Under the pieces are notes generated by a model, which saw only the letters and a program-made list of their open reading frames with translations, did no database searches and was not told the DNA's origin. 64,000 bases of DNA from Bacillus vallismortis (GTDB lineage Bacteria > Bacillota > Bacilli > Bacillales > Bacillaceae), in contig NZ_CP026362.1 in NCBI RefSeq assembly GCF_004116955.1, positions 346,001 through 410,000 of the forward strand. Reading direction: 5' to 3'. This document shows positions 1 through 7,620 of the stretch, in pieces; the first letter of the stretch is position 1; every line of letters starts with the position of its first letter. Both the position numbers and the translations under genes were made by a program.

Positions 1-986
1 TAGGCTTGATCAGCAGGGTACACAATTCCCATTTGCTTTCTTGCTTCTTCCATGATTTTCGCAGTGATCATGGACCGTTCAAATGTATTTTCTTCAGATT
101 CCTGCTTGTTCTCTTTTATGAGCGTGACAAATTCTTCCGCTTCGTAGAACATCGCCGGTTTAGGATCGTGAATCGAAATGTTTTCCAGGCGGCCGTCGCG
201 ATAGCGGATTTCTACCCGTTCTGGCCGGTGAATCGTATCGATCACAATCGTCCCGTCTTCACCCTGGATTTCCGCGGGGGCATAGGAAGTGGATATTTTA
301 GAATGCATCAGAACGGCTTCGAACCCGTCGTAAGACAGAATGACCGTTCCTTCTCCATCCACTCCGGTAGATAAAGCATATCCGTTCGCCTTCACATCCT
401 GCGGCTCGCCAAACAGCACGACAGCAGGATAAATACAATAAATGCCGATATCCATTAAGGACCCGTTGGAAAGCTCAGGCTGAAATGCGTTCAAGACGGT
501 TCCGTTTCTGAATGCGTCATACCGTGAGGAATACTGGCAGTAGCTTGCGGTAAATCTGCGGACGGTGCCGATTTTATGCAAGTGGTTTTTCAGCTCTTTG
601 AAGTTTGGCAGGAAAGTGGTCTTCATTGCTTCCATAAGGACAACACCGTTTTTCTGAGCCGCTGAAATCATCTCTTCCGTTTCTTTTGTATTGGAAGCAA
701 ACGGCTTTTCGCAAAGCACATGCTTGCCATGGTTCATAAAGAGAACGGCCTGCTCCTTGTGAAGAGCATTGGGACTGGCTATGTATACAGCGTCAAAGCA
801 ATCGCTTGCCGCCATTTCCTGAAGGTTTGAGAAGGTGTGCTCAGCACCGTGTTTAGCGGCAAACTCGGCAGCTCGTTCAGCCGACCTTGAATAAACAGCT
901 GTCAGCTGAACATCCTTTATTTCCGCTGCCGACTCAAGAAAGCGGTCTGTAATCCAGTTGGTTCCTATTATTGCAAAACGTATCAC
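1..986 (-). CDS. yulF: Gfo/Idh/MocA-family oxidoreductase (partial, C-terminus outside window)
   Basis: Reverse-strand reading is open from a GTG at 986 to the window edge. An AAGGAG ribosome site lies 8 bases upstream. The N-terminus VIRFAIIGTNWI is the dinucleotide-binding strand-loop of the Gfo/Idh/MocA family, and CEKPFASN is the family's EKP catalytic-lysine motif. The protein should be a cytosolic NAD(P)-dependent sugar-type dehydrogenase; the substrate is unknown. Position next to yubA, divergently transcribed, matches yulF of B. subtilis 168. About 328 residues are visible and only the extreme C-terminus is missing. Confidence 0.85.
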   Translation of the reverse strand, partial: MIRFAIIGTNWITDRFLESAAEIKDVQLTAVYSRSAERAAEFAAKHGAEHTFSNLQEMAASDCFDAVYIASPNALHKEQAVLFMNHGKHVLCEKPFASNTKETEEMISAAQKNGVVLMEAMKTTFLPNFKELKNHLHKIGTVRRFTASYCQYSSRYDAFRNGTVLNAFQPELSNGSLMDIGIYCIYPAVVLFGEPQDVKANGYALSTGVDGEGTVILSYDGFEAVLMHSKISTSYAPAEIQGEDGTIVIDTIHRPERVEIRYRDGRLENISIHDPKPAMFYEAEEFVTLIKENKQESEENTFERSMITAKIMEEARKQMGIVYPADQA

Positions 987-1165
987 TCTTATCGCTCCTT
1001 TTGTATCATATAGATAAATTATAGCTCAAAATGGAGAAAAGCACATGATAGAACTGACTACAGTTGTAAACAAGAAGGTTTTTCCAGCAATGAACGGTTT
1101 TTATTTTTCATTATAGGGACGATAGTGTACAATTTAATTAAACTATGTATGACGGAGGAACGATA

Positions 1166-2332
1166 GTGGAGACGTTGCAAACATGGAGCGGCAGATTCAA
1201 GCAATTCTTCTTGGACAATAAGTTTGTTTTATTTTTGCTTGTGCTGTTGTTAATTGGTTTAAATATTCTCGTTTTTACAAAAACATCATTTATTTTTACC
1301 CCGATTATTGTTCTTCTCAAGACAATTTCACTTCCGATTATTTTAACAGGCATCGTTTTTTATCTGTTAAACCCAGTCGTCGATTTCCTTGAGAGAAGAA
1401 GAGTAAGAAGAATCTATACGATTTTCCTGTTATACCTATTGATTATCGGACTGATCACGATCACAATTGTGTCCATTATCCCCTTTTTAAAAGAACAAAT
1501 TATGAGTTTGATTGATAACATCCCGAGGTATGTGGATGTCGTTGAAAGTCAGACGAAACAGCTGATCGGCAGCAACTTCGTCAATCAGGCCCAGCAAACG
1601 ATGAACATCAATATATCTGATCTTGCAACAAAGATTTCAGACCAGGCAGCTACGATTGTAAACAGTACTTTCACCGGCGTTGGGAATTTTATCGGCGCTC
1701 TGACTGAGGTTATTATTTCGATCATTACGGTTCCGTTTATTCTTTTCTATTTATTAAAAGATGGAAAGAAATTGCCGGTCTATATACTGAAGTTTGTGCC
1801 GACACGATTAAAAGAACAGACATACACAGTCTTAAGCGAAATGAATCATCGGTTAAGCTCTTATATCAGAGGCCAGATCATTGTCAGCTTCTGTATCGGT
1901 TTTTTGCTGTTTATCGGATATTTGATTATCGGGCTGGATTATGCTTCGCTGCTTGCCTTCATTGCGGCTTGTACGAGCATCGTTCCATATTTAGGGCCGA
2001 CGATTGCCATTACGCCAGCGATTATCATCGCCATAGTGACATCGCCGCTCATGCTGCTTAAGCTGGTGATCGTATGGACCATTGTTCAGCTGATCGAAGG
2101 GAAGCTGATCTCTCCGCAAATTATGGGGAAAAACCTTCACATCCACCCGATTACGATTATTTTTCTGCTGTTAACAGCCGGCAAGCTGTTTGGTGTGGTT
2201 GGAATCATTCTTGCCATTCCGGGCTATGCAGTTGCAAAAGTCATTACGACACATTTATTTGACTGGTTTAAAATGCGGTCACATTTATACGACGAAGAGA
2301 AAAATGAAAATTCGTCAGGTCATAAAGTGTGA
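1166..2332 (+). CDS. yubA: AI-2E-type multi-pass membrane transporter family protein YubA
   Basis: A 388-residue protein with a hydrophobic N-terminal hairpin, a central soluble stretch (roughly residues 90-200) and a cluster of C-terminal membrane helices. This is the topology of the AI-2E/YdiK permease family, which also contains sporulation protein YtvI. The GTG at 1166 is preferred because GGAGG at 1153-1157 is well placed for it. An ATG at 1145 would lie upstream of that ribosome site. The C-terminus is short and charged. The transported substrate is not known. It precedes uppP on the same strand with about 90 bases between. Confidence 0.85.
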   Translation: METLQTWSGRFKQFFLDNKFVLFLLVLLLIGLNILVFTKTSFIFTPIIVLLKTISLPIILTGIVFYLLNPVVDFLERRRVRRIYTIFLLYLLIIGLITITIVSIIPFLKEQIMSLIDNIPRYVDVVESQTKQLIGSNFVNQAQQTMNINISDLATKISDQAATIVNSTFTGVGNFIGALTEVIISIITVPFILFYLLKDGKKLPVYILKFVPTRLKEQTYTVLSEMNHRLSSYIRGQIIVSFCIGFLLFIGYLIIGLDYASLLAFIAACTSIVPYLGPTIAITPAIIIAIVTSPLMLLKLVIVWTIVQLIEGKLISPQIMGKNLHIHPITIIFLLLTAGKLFGVVGIILAIPGYAVAKVITTHLFDWFKMRSHLYDEEKNENSSGHKV

Positions 2333-2423
2333 TTTTCGTTTATAGTTATATAAGACGGGCTTTCCATTTATGGAAAGCTCCCGTTATGTAAAAAATAAAT
2401 GTCTAATGGGGAGAATCAAAATC

Positions 2424-3254
2424 ATGACTCTATGGGAATTGTTTGTAGCTGCCATTTTAGGGATCGTAGAAGGATTAACAGAGTACGCGCCGGTTTCTTC
2501 GACAGGACATATGATCATAGTAGACGATATTTGGCTTAAATCAAGCAATCTGATGTCAGAAGAAGCTGCCAACTCATTCAAAGTGGTGATTCAGCTTGGC
2601 TCTATTTTAGCAGTGGTCATTGTGTTTAAAGACCGGATTTTGAATTTGCTCGGATTGAAAAAGAATATTACCAGCGACCAGAAGCAGGGGCATAAATTAA
2701 GCATTGCGCAAATTGCCGTCGGACTTGTGCCTGCAGCTGTTCTCGGCTTTTTGTTTGAGGATTACATTGATGAATATTTATTTTCCGTTAAAACCGTTGC
2801 CATCGGTTTAATCGCTGGGGCAGTCCTCATGCTTTTTGCTGATTGGGTAAATAAACGGAAAACAGCGACAGACACCCTTGACCGCATTTCCTATAAGCAG
2901 GCGATAGGAGTCGGCTTATTCCAATGTCTTGCCCTTTGGCCAGGTTTCTCGCGTTCCGGCTCGACCATTTCCGGAGGTGTTATTCTCGGATTGAATCACC
3001 GAGCGGCAGCCGACTTTACGTTTATTATGGCAATGCCAATCATGATGGGCGCAAGCTTTTTAAGCCTTGTGAAGCATTGGGACAGCTTAAGCTCTGATTT
3101 GATGCCGTTTTTCATCGTTGGCTTCATCTTCGCCTTTGTTGTCGCGCTATTCGTCGTCCGTTTCTTCTTAAAACTGATTAATAAAGTCAAACTCGTTCCA
3201 TTTGCAATCTACCGAATCATCCTCGGTGTGATTTTACTTTTAATCATGATGTAA
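2424..3254 (+). CDS. uppP: Undecaprenyl-diphosphatase (bacitracin-resistance protein)
   Basis: A 276-residue integral membrane protein that dephosphorylates undecaprenyl pyrophosphate to recycle the lipid carrier of wall synthesis. Family motifs are visible: LGIVEGLTEYAPVSSTGHM near residue 12 (the E-rich and SSTGH box) and PGFSRSGSTISGG near residue 175 (the phosphatase PGxSRSGxT loop). Seven to eight hydrophobic segments fill the rest. The ATG at 2424 has GGGGAG upstream, and the resulting length equals UppP/YubB of B. subtilis. A strong terminator follows. Confidence 0.95.
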   Translation: MTLWELFVAAILGIVEGLTEYAPVSSTGHMIIVDDIWLKSSNLMSEEAANSFKVVIQLGSILAVVIVFKDRILNLLGLKKNITSDQKQGHKLSIAQIAVGLVPAAVLGFLFEDYIDEYLFSVKTVAIGLIAGAVLMLFADWVNKRKTATDTLDRISYKQAIGVGLFQCLALWPGFSRSGSTISGGVILGLNHRAAADFTFIMAMPIMMGASFLSLVKHWDSLSSDLMPFFIVGFIFAFVVALFVVRFFLKLINKVKLVPFAIYRIILGVILLLIMM

Positions 3255-3261
3255 CTCCAAA

Positions 3262-3292
3262 AATAAGGCTCTTTCCGGAGCCTTATTTTTTC
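3262..3292 (+). terminator. Rho-independent terminator after uppP
   Basis: The 10-bp arms 3262-3271 and 3278-3287 pair around a short loop and run into T residues, immediately downstream of the uppP stop codon. Confidence 0.9.
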
Positions 3293-3313
3293 TGTCAATT
3301 CAAGAGAAACCGC

Positions 3314-3342
3314 TTGTTTTTCAAAAAAAAATCATCTATAAT
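3314..3342 (+). promoter_or_regulatory. Sigma-A promoter of the tRNA-Ala gene
   Basis: TTGTTT at 3314-3319, a 17-base spacer and a perfect TATAAT at 3337-3342 lie 18 bases before the tRNA 5' end. Confidence 0.75.
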
Positions 3343-3360
3343 AAACATGACGTTACATAC

Positions 3361-3433
3361 GGGGCCATAGCTCAGCCGGGAGAGCGCTACGCTGGCAGTG
3401 TAGAGGTCAGGGGTTCGAGCCCCCTTGGCTCCA
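3361..3433 (+). tRNA. trnSL-Ala1: tRNA-Ala (anticodon GGC), prophage integration site
   Basis: A 73-nt cloverleaf. The 7-bp acceptor stem GGGGCCA/TGGCTCC has one G-T pair. The D arm is GCTC/GAGC, the anticodon loop CTGGCAG gives anticodon GGC, and the T arm is AGGGG-TTCGAGC-CCCCT. CCA is not encoded. The last anticodon-stem pair is G-T (T at 3399), whereas the truncated copy at attR has C there, giving G-C. The tRNA stays intact because the prophage supplies an identical 3' end. Confidence 0.97.
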
Positions 3434-3441
3434 TACCTTTA
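3400..3441 (+). other. attL core (42 bp identical to attR)
   Basis: The stretch from the anticodon stem through the tRNA 3' end to A3441 is repeated without mismatch at 46484-46525. Homology with mismatches extends from 3392 to about 3479, so it includes the tRNA terminator. The crossover must lie within the identical core. The core-to-core distance gives a prophage length of 43,084 bp. Confidence 0.93.
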
Positions 3442-3442
3442 A

Positions 3443-3467
3443 ACCCTTATTCTATAAGGGTTTTTTT
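3443..3467 (+). terminator. Terminator of tRNA-Ala, phage-supplied copy
   Basis: ACCCTTA at 3443-3449 pairs with TAAGGGT at 3455-3461, followed by seven T. A near-identical hairpin follows the truncated tRNA copy at attR, so the phage attachment region carries the terminator as well as the tRNA end. Confidence 0.85.
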
Positions 3468-3504
3468 GTTTGTCAGGAACAGAGCCAATTACCCAAAAAA
3501 GCAA

Positions 3505-3543
3505 TTGGGGACAAATTGGGGACCAAAATTTTATTTTGGGGTC
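3505..3543 (+). repeat. Integrase arm-type repeats, left end
   Basis: TTGGGGAC occurs at 3505-3512 and 3516-3523 (11 bp apart), with a variant TTGGGGTC at 3536-3543. Matching repeats lie at 46329-46357 inside the right end. Short direct repeats flanking the core are the usual arm-binding sites of lambda-type integrases. Confidence 0.7.
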
Positions 3544-3545
3544 AT

Positions 3546-4772
3546 TTAGTTGCTTTTCACCTTCAAATTAGGGTTAAATTGATCAAAATATTGAGCTGTC
3601 TCATTTTCAAGTTTTTCGGTAACATGGCCGTAAATATCAGATGTTATTCTTCTACTTGCGTGACCGGCACGTTTTTGAATTGCACTCATATTTTCACCGG
3701 CTTCTATAAGGATAGCCACCATCGTATGCCGCAGATCATGGAGCCTAATATCTTTTAGTCCATACTTCTTTTTTATTTTTGCCCACTTTGCAGTGGGGGT
3801 AGTGTAGTAATATGGCTTTCCTATTCCATTATGAAAGATGTATTGATTGTTCTCACCTTCCCAGGCATCACCGAGCATAAGTTTTTCCTTCTTCCACATG
3901 CGATAATACTTTGCTAAATCCTCCATATAGAAATCTGGCATTTTAACAAAACGTTTTGAGCTGCGAGATTTAGGTGCTTTTACAAGCGGCTGCCCGTTGA
4001 CTGTTTTAGAGATTGAGCGATTTACATAGAAGCCGCCTCTGTTCCAATCCACATCCAAGTGCCATTGAAAGGCAAGTCCTTCACCACGCCGTAAACCGCC
4101 GATCATTGCACCCAAAAAGTACAAACGCCATTTTATATCAATTTCGTATAAAACCCGGATACATTCTTCTGCTTCATCAGTCTGAAAATATTGCATTTCT
4201 TTTGGTTCCACATGTGGCTGACTTAATCCCTCCATAGGATTGTCTTTAATGAGTTTCCATTCTTCTGTGGCTGTCTTGAAGATTGCCTGTAACGTTTGAA
4301 ATACATCAAGAATCGTTCTATCACCAAGCCCGCCAGACTTTCCATCTTTTCGAGCCCCATCTTTAGATAAATCATCTATAAAATCAACAATGTGTAAGGT
4401 TTTTATTTTATCTATTTGTTTATGTCCAAATGCAGGGAGGATGTGGTTGTGTAAGTGAGTTGAGTATTTCTCGGATGCTTTATAAGAGTAAGGTTTTCCA
4501 CTTTTATTAAAGAGTTTCTTTTCAACCCATTTCCCTGCAAATGATTCGAATGTAGCTTTTTCAGGAGCAATATACTCGCCGGCCTCTACTTCAATTCTGA
4601 AACGGTGCAGCTGATCCTCGAGGTACTCCTGTAATTTCCGTTTAGACTTTAATATTTTTGGATCTTCGATACGAATCGATTTCTTTCTTCTATCCCTTTT
4701 TCCGTTTGCGTCATAACCATTTTCGACAATTAACCTAAAAGATTTTTCACTGCGTCTTTCAATACTAGCCAT
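3546..4772 (-). CDS. Tyrosine-recombinase integrase
   Basis: A 408-residue phage integrase that would insert and excise this prophage at tRNA-Ala. From N to C: an arm-binding region, a SAM-like core-binding domain (about residues 70-170) and a catalytic domain. The catalytic set is visible: Arg in GGLRRGE, the H-L-R-H box HDLRHT, GHAS, and the nucleophile Tyr in SDIYGH near residue 385. Length is typical of Bacillus and Lactococcus temperate siphoviruses. The start is supported by AAGGAGG eight bases before the ATG. Its 3' end faces attL, as usual. Confidence 0.96.
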   Translation of the reverse strand: MASIERRSEKSFRLIVENGYDANGKRDRRKKSIRIEDPKILKSKRKLQEYLEDQLHRFRIEVEAGEYIAPEKATFESFAGKWVEKKLFNKSGKPYSYKASEKYSTHLHNHILPAFGHKQIDKIKTLHIVDFIDDLSKDGARKDGKSGGLGDRTILDVFQTLQAIFKTATEEWKLIKDNPMEGLSQPHVEPKEMQYFQTDEAEECIRVLYEIDIKWRLYFLGAMIGGLRRGEGLAFQWHLDVDWNRGGFYVNRSISKTVNGQPLVKAPKSRSSKRFVKMPDFYMEDLAKYYRMWKKEKLMLGDAWEGENNQYIFHNGIGKPYYYTTPTAKWAKIKKKYGLKDIRLHDLRHTMVAILIEAGENMSAIQKRAGHASRRITSDIYGHVTEKLENETAQYFDQFNPNLKVKSN

Positions 4773-4789
4773 GTGGCTACCTCCTTGTT

Positions 4790-5296
4790 CTAATAATTTA
4801 GTTGATAGAGCTTTTGATGCCAGAGAATAGAAAACTGTTTTCTTTTGTACATTTCAAGCCGTTTAGCTGCGAAAGGATATGTGACGTTAAAAGTATCCCC
4901 AATTAACTTTATAGCCTCCGATTGCATGCGCGGCAACGAAATCTTTTCGAGCATAAATGTCGGTATACAAAAGTGATACATGAAACTATTAGCCTGGTAC
5001 TCTTGCAACTGACGGAACATACGATTCATATTGAATTGGTTCCCGCAGTGTTTAACCACATGCCCTAGCTCATGTACAAAGTCCTCCCATTGTTGTTGAC
5101 GAGAAGTCCTTGAATCCAAAACCATGCTATAAAGACCATTTATACAAAACATGCTGCTACCTTTTTTTTCGTAGTGTATCCAGATCTGAAAAGTAGCTGC
5201 AATCCGTTCCATGTCAATATCTTCAGGAGTAAGCATATTCAATTTTGTATAAATCTTCTTTACTTCTTCTTCTAGATGAGATAACTGAATAGTCAT
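4790..5296 (-). CDS. ImmA/IrrE-family metallopeptidase
   Basis: A 168-residue protein with the zinc-peptidase motif HELGHVVKH (HExxH) in the middle and a second acidic box EYQANSF downstream, as in ImmA of ICEBs1 and IrrE/PezB. In ICEBs1 the paralogue cleaves the ImmR repressor after DNA damage, so this protein probably removes the prophage repressor at 6579-6962. The start at 5296 is preferred over upstream in-frame codons because AGGTGG precedes it and because upstream translation would cross a terminator hairpin. It lies 17 bases upstream of int. Confidence 0.85.
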   Translation of the reverse strand: MTIQLSHLEEEVKKIYTKLNMLTPEDIDMERIAATFQIWIHYEKKGSSMFCINGLYSMVLDSRTSRQQQWEDFVHELGHVVKHCGNQFNMNRMFRQLQEYQANSFMYHFCIPTFMLEKISLPRMQSEAIKLIGDTFNVTYPFAAKRLEMYKRKQFSILWHQKLYQLNY

Positions 5297-5342
5297 AATA
5301 GCACCACCTGATGGGAATGTATGTTCTGTTTTTGGTGTGAAA

Positions 5343-5363
5343 GAAAAGCCCTTCAAAGGGCTC
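5343..5363 (-). terminator. Terminator between DUF4064 gene and immA
   Basis: On the reverse strand AGCCCTTTGAAGGGCT folds into a tight hairpin followed by TTTTCTTT. It lies just past the DUF4064 stop codon, so int-immA expression may depend on read-through or on its own promoter. Confidence 0.65.
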
Positions 5364-5367
5364 TCCG

Positions 5368-5715
5368 TTACGCTGCTGTCGTCGTTGTTTTGTCTCTTCT
5401 TGCGAGTCCCATTATGCCTGAGATAATTAGAAGAACAGCAGGCAGTAAGTAGAATAAAGAAATACAAATCAGGCCACCGATACCAGATATAAGAAGTAAA
5501 ATTCCGCCCAATTTTGCTTTCTTTCTAATAATTACAGAAGCAACAATACCAAGAATGGAGAGGAAGATAGCGCCCCAACCTAAACCGATAATATCGCTTG
5601 TGCCAGATGAGTTAAAAGAGGCATCAAGACCACCAACAATTAACGCCAAAAAGGCTCCAATAAACCCGAAAATTCCACCAATTAGACCTAAAACAAATTC
5701 AGTTGTTCTTTTCAT
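5368..5715 (-). CDS. DUF4064-type small membrane protein
   Basis: A 115-residue protein with four hydrophobic segments (about residues 8-28, 44-62, 68-84 and 86-104) separated by short polar turns and ending in a basic/Thr tail. The pattern resembles DUF4064 membrane proteins. It lies 12 bases downstream of the lipoprotein gene, so the two are probably co-transcribed from the region with three palindromes (6389-6490). Expression from the lysogeny block and an envelope location suggest a role in the lysogen, for example exclusion of other phages. That is inference from position only. Confidence 0.7.
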   Translation of the reverse strand: MKRTTEFVLGLIGGIFGFIGAFLALIVGGLDASFNSSGTSDIIGLGWGAIFLSILGIVASVIIRKKAKLGGILLLISGIGGLICISLFYLLPAVLLIISGIMGLARRDKTTTTAA

Positions 5716-5727
5716 TTCAAAATCCCC

Positions 5728-6249
5728 TTACTTAACTGGTACTGTGATTGATACTGCTTTGTTATTCATGAAGTCATCAGTTGTAACATCACCGAAGTTC
5801 AATTTGATTTCTTTAACGCTATCAACATCAATTTCTTTTCCATCAGGAGCTGAAAACTCAAGAACTCCTTCTTGTTTAACGCCACCTTGAACTTCACCGC
5901 CAACTTCTCCATCAGTTAAGAACATATTTGCAGATAATTGCATGCTACCGATAACTGCATTTCCTTGGTCTGGATAAAAATTTAGAACCTTATCAGTAGT
6001 ATTTTCAATGTTTATTCCAACGTTTATCTTGTCTTTCATGATCTTTACATCGCCCAGGTTAACTTTCATTCCCAGAGCTTCAGCAGATTGTTTGCTCGCA
6101 TCGACTTTTTTAGAGCCGTCATCTTTAGTCTCTTCAGTTTTTTTGTCTTTTGAATCACTGCTCCCTGTAGAGACATCATCTGTCGAGCTACATGCTGCCA
6201 ACGCTAATGCTAGTCCTAAAGACATGAATAATAAGAACCACTTTTTCAA
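5728..6249 (-). CDS. Prophage lipoprotein with Ig-like (DUF4352/DUF5067-like) domain
   Basis: A 173-residue exported lipoprotein. Residues 1-20 form a signal peptide ending in the lipobox LAAC, so Cys20 should be lipidated and the protein anchored outside the membrane. Residues 25-50 are a charged Ser/Lys/Asp linker. The rest is a beta-rich domain (VNLGDVKIMKDKINVGINI onwards), as in small Ig-like lipoproteins. It is the first gene of a leftward unit in the lysogeny block. In Streptococcus phage TP-J34 a lipoprotein at the equivalent place (Ltp) blocks DNA injection by superinfecting phage; this could be an analogue, though no sequence relation is claimed. Confidence 0.8.
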   Translation of the reverse strand: MKKWFLLFMSLGLALALAACSSTDDVSTGSSDSKDKKTEETKDDGSKKVDASKQSAEALGMKVNLGDVKIMKDKINVGINIENTTDKVLNFYPDQGNAVIGSMQLSANMFLTDGEVGGEVQGGVKQEGVLEFSAPDGKEIDVDSVKEIKLNFGDVTTDDFMNNKAVSITVPVK

Positions 6250-6388
6250 CCTAATTCCCCCAGTTCATAAAATATAATACCTATTAATAATCGGCTAAAA
6301 CTGACAAAAATTCAAGAGGATTTTGCCAAAAATGTTAATAGATTCATAAAATTAATGGGGGTAAGATGGTGAATTCACTTAACGGATC

Positions 6389-6405
6389 ACCTCAAAATTT
6401 GCGGT
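6389..6405. promoter_or_regulatory. Palindromic operator-like site A
   Basis: ACCTCAAAATTTGCGGT, a dyad of CCTCAA and TTGcGG arms with one mismatch. It is the first of three similar sites spaced 42-43 bp apart between the repressor 3' end and the lipoprotein start. Confidence 0.6.
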
Positions 6406-6431
6406 TCAAAGAAAAAATAACCTCAGAGATC

Positions 6432-6463
6432 ACCTCAAAAATTGAGGTTGAAATGGTTTCAAC
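6432..6463. promoter_or_regulatory. Palindromic site B with overlapping second dyad
   Basis: ACCTCAAAAATTGAGGT (6432-6448) is a near-perfect dyad of the same type as sites A and C. It overlaps a different perfect dyad, GTTGAAATGGTTTCAAC (6447-6463), with 7-bp arms and a 3-base centre. Confidence 0.6.
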
Positions 6464-6473
6464 TGAATAGTTT

Positions 6474-6490
6474 ACCTCAAATTTTGAGGC
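6474..6490. promoter_or_regulatory. Palindromic operator-like site C
   Basis: ACCTCAAATTTTGAGGC. Its 15-bp core is a perfect dyad apart from the centre base. Its centre is 42 bp from site B, so all three sites fall on nearly the same DNA face. Confidence 0.6.
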
Positions 6491-6578
6491 GAAGTGTTCA
6501 GCATTAATTAAACTAAACAAAACAATAATAATAAATAAAGAATAATGTGTTTGTTATGTAATTATTTTTTGCTTCTGT

Positions 6579-6962
6579 TTACTCTTCAGGCGAATTTGGA
6601 ATTTTACGTCCTTTTGCTTTTTCTTTCTCTTTCAGGTAATTGATAAAGTCAATAGTTTGTCTGCGGGCTTCCTCAGAAAAATCTGCTGCTTCTTTAAAAG
6701 CTATTTGCAGATCCGGATCATTAATGAGGTCTGGAGAAACCGGAGTGTTAACGGTCATTGAATCATTATCCGTTCTTCCAAGTAAATAATCTGCTGTAGT
6801 TTGTAAAGCGTCTGCTAAATCACTAAGCATTTCATTAGAAGGAGTGCTGTATCCAGTCTCATAGTTTGAGATTGTAGTTTTCTTCGTGTTAACTTTTTCT
6901 GCCAGTTGGGTTTGAGTTAAACCCAAATCTTTTCTCCGTTGTTTTAATCTTTTAGGAAGCAT
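6579..6962 (-). CDS. CI-like XRE-family prophage repressor
   Basis: A 127-residue protein. Residues 1-65 are an XRE helix-turn-helix (LGLTQTQLAEKVNTKKTTIS, then the AMTTADYLLGR-like end of the domain). The C-terminal half is acidic and then basic (EKEKAKGRKIPNSPEE), with no LexA-type self-cleavage domain visible. That fits inactivation by the ImmA-like protease encoded in the same leftward block. It is transcribed away from the Cro-like gene with paired operators between them, the usual lysis-lysogeny switch. Confidence 0.88.
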   Translation of the reverse strand: MLPKRLKQRRKDLGLTQTQLAEKVNTKKTTISNYETGYSTPSNEMLSDLADALQTTADYLLGRTDNDSMTVNTPVSPDLINDPDLQIAFKEAADFSEEARRQTIDFINYLKEKEKAKGRKIPNSPEE

Positions 6963-7053
6963 TATCTACCACAACCTATCACATAAGTTCAAATATATTG
7001 TACATCAATATAATGTAAAATAAACATAAGTCCAAAAAAATCAAACTTTTAGG

Positions 7054-7110
7054 TTGACATCCAAGAAAGTTGGATTTATACTAAGCTTAACAGTTCAACA
7101 AACTTGGATT
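7054..7110 (+). promoter_or_regulatory. Early rightward promoter with repressor operators
   Basis: TTGACA at 7054-7059, a 17-base spacer and TATACT at 7077-7082 form a near-consensus sigma-A promoter. A perfect dyad ATCCAAGAAAGTTGGAT (7059-7075) sits in the spacer. A related site GTTCAACAAACTTGGAT lies at 7092-7108, downstream of the start point. Further TCCAA half-sites occur at about 7030-7035, toward the repressor gene. Binding there would shut the early promoter. Confidence 0.8.
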
Positions 7111-7125
7111 TCAGGTGGTGAAATA

Positions 7126-7353
7126 ATGAAAAACCAAAATTTGATTTTAGCTAGAAAGGCAAAGGGCTATACCCAGGATGAATTAGCTTTAATTTTAAAT
7201 TGCAAAAAGACAACAATAAGCAACTGGGAGAACGGGGTATCAAATCCTACATTGCCTATTGCATTTAAGCTATCTGAAAAACTTGGACGTGATATAAACG
7301 AGCTTTTTTTAAATTTAAAAGTCCAAGAAACTCAAACAACAAACACAGCATAG
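7126..7353 (+). CDS. Cro-like XRE-family regulator
   Basis: A 75-residue single-domain helix-turn-helix protein (KAKGYTQDELALILNCKK, then TTISNWENG). It is the first gene of the rightward early operon, directly behind the operator/promoter at 7054-7110. The ATG at 7126 has AGGTGG upstream; an upstream in-frame ATG at 7054 lies inside the promoter and is rejected. By position it is the Cro counterpart to the divergent repressor. Confidence 0.85.
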   Translation: MKNQNLILARKAKGYTQDELALILNCKKTTISNWENGVSNPTLPIAFKLSEKLGRDINELFLNLKVQETQTTNTA

Positions 7354-7364
7354 GAGGTTACGAA

Positions 7365-7556
7365 ATGACTCGCAACACAATGACCGTGCAGGAAGCTGCT
7401 GAATACCTCGGTGTTCATCACGATACGATTTACACAATGGTTCGCGAAAAAGAAATTCCACACTTTCGAGTACGCACACGTATTTTCTTCACTAAGCACA
7501 ACATAGATGCGTGGATCGAAGCGCAGGAACAAGCAAATATGAAACAAGCGCAATAG
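7365..7556 (+). CDS. Excisionase-family (MerR-like winged helix) DNA-binding protein
   Basis: A 63-residue protein that is almost entirely an HTH_17/excisionase domain: MTVQEAAEYLGVHHDTIYTM, then the wing IPHFRVRTRIFFTKHNIDAW. GGAGG lies eight bases before the ATG. It could be the recombination directionality factor for the integrase or another early regulator; the sequence cannot decide. Confidence 0.8.
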   Translation: MTRNTMTVQEAAEYLGVHHDTIYTMVREKEIPHFRVRTRIFFTKHNIDAWIEAQEQANMKQAQ

Positions 7557-7620
7557 CAAAGGACCTACTGAACGAAAATTTCCGTTTAGTGAATGACAAC
7601 TCTATTAAGGAGGTTCATGA

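Noticed and set aside
7557..7620. Inverted repeat ACTGAACG/CGTTTAGT between the HTH and antirepressor genes
   Set aside because: Imperfect, no T-run, and no clear match to other operators in the window.
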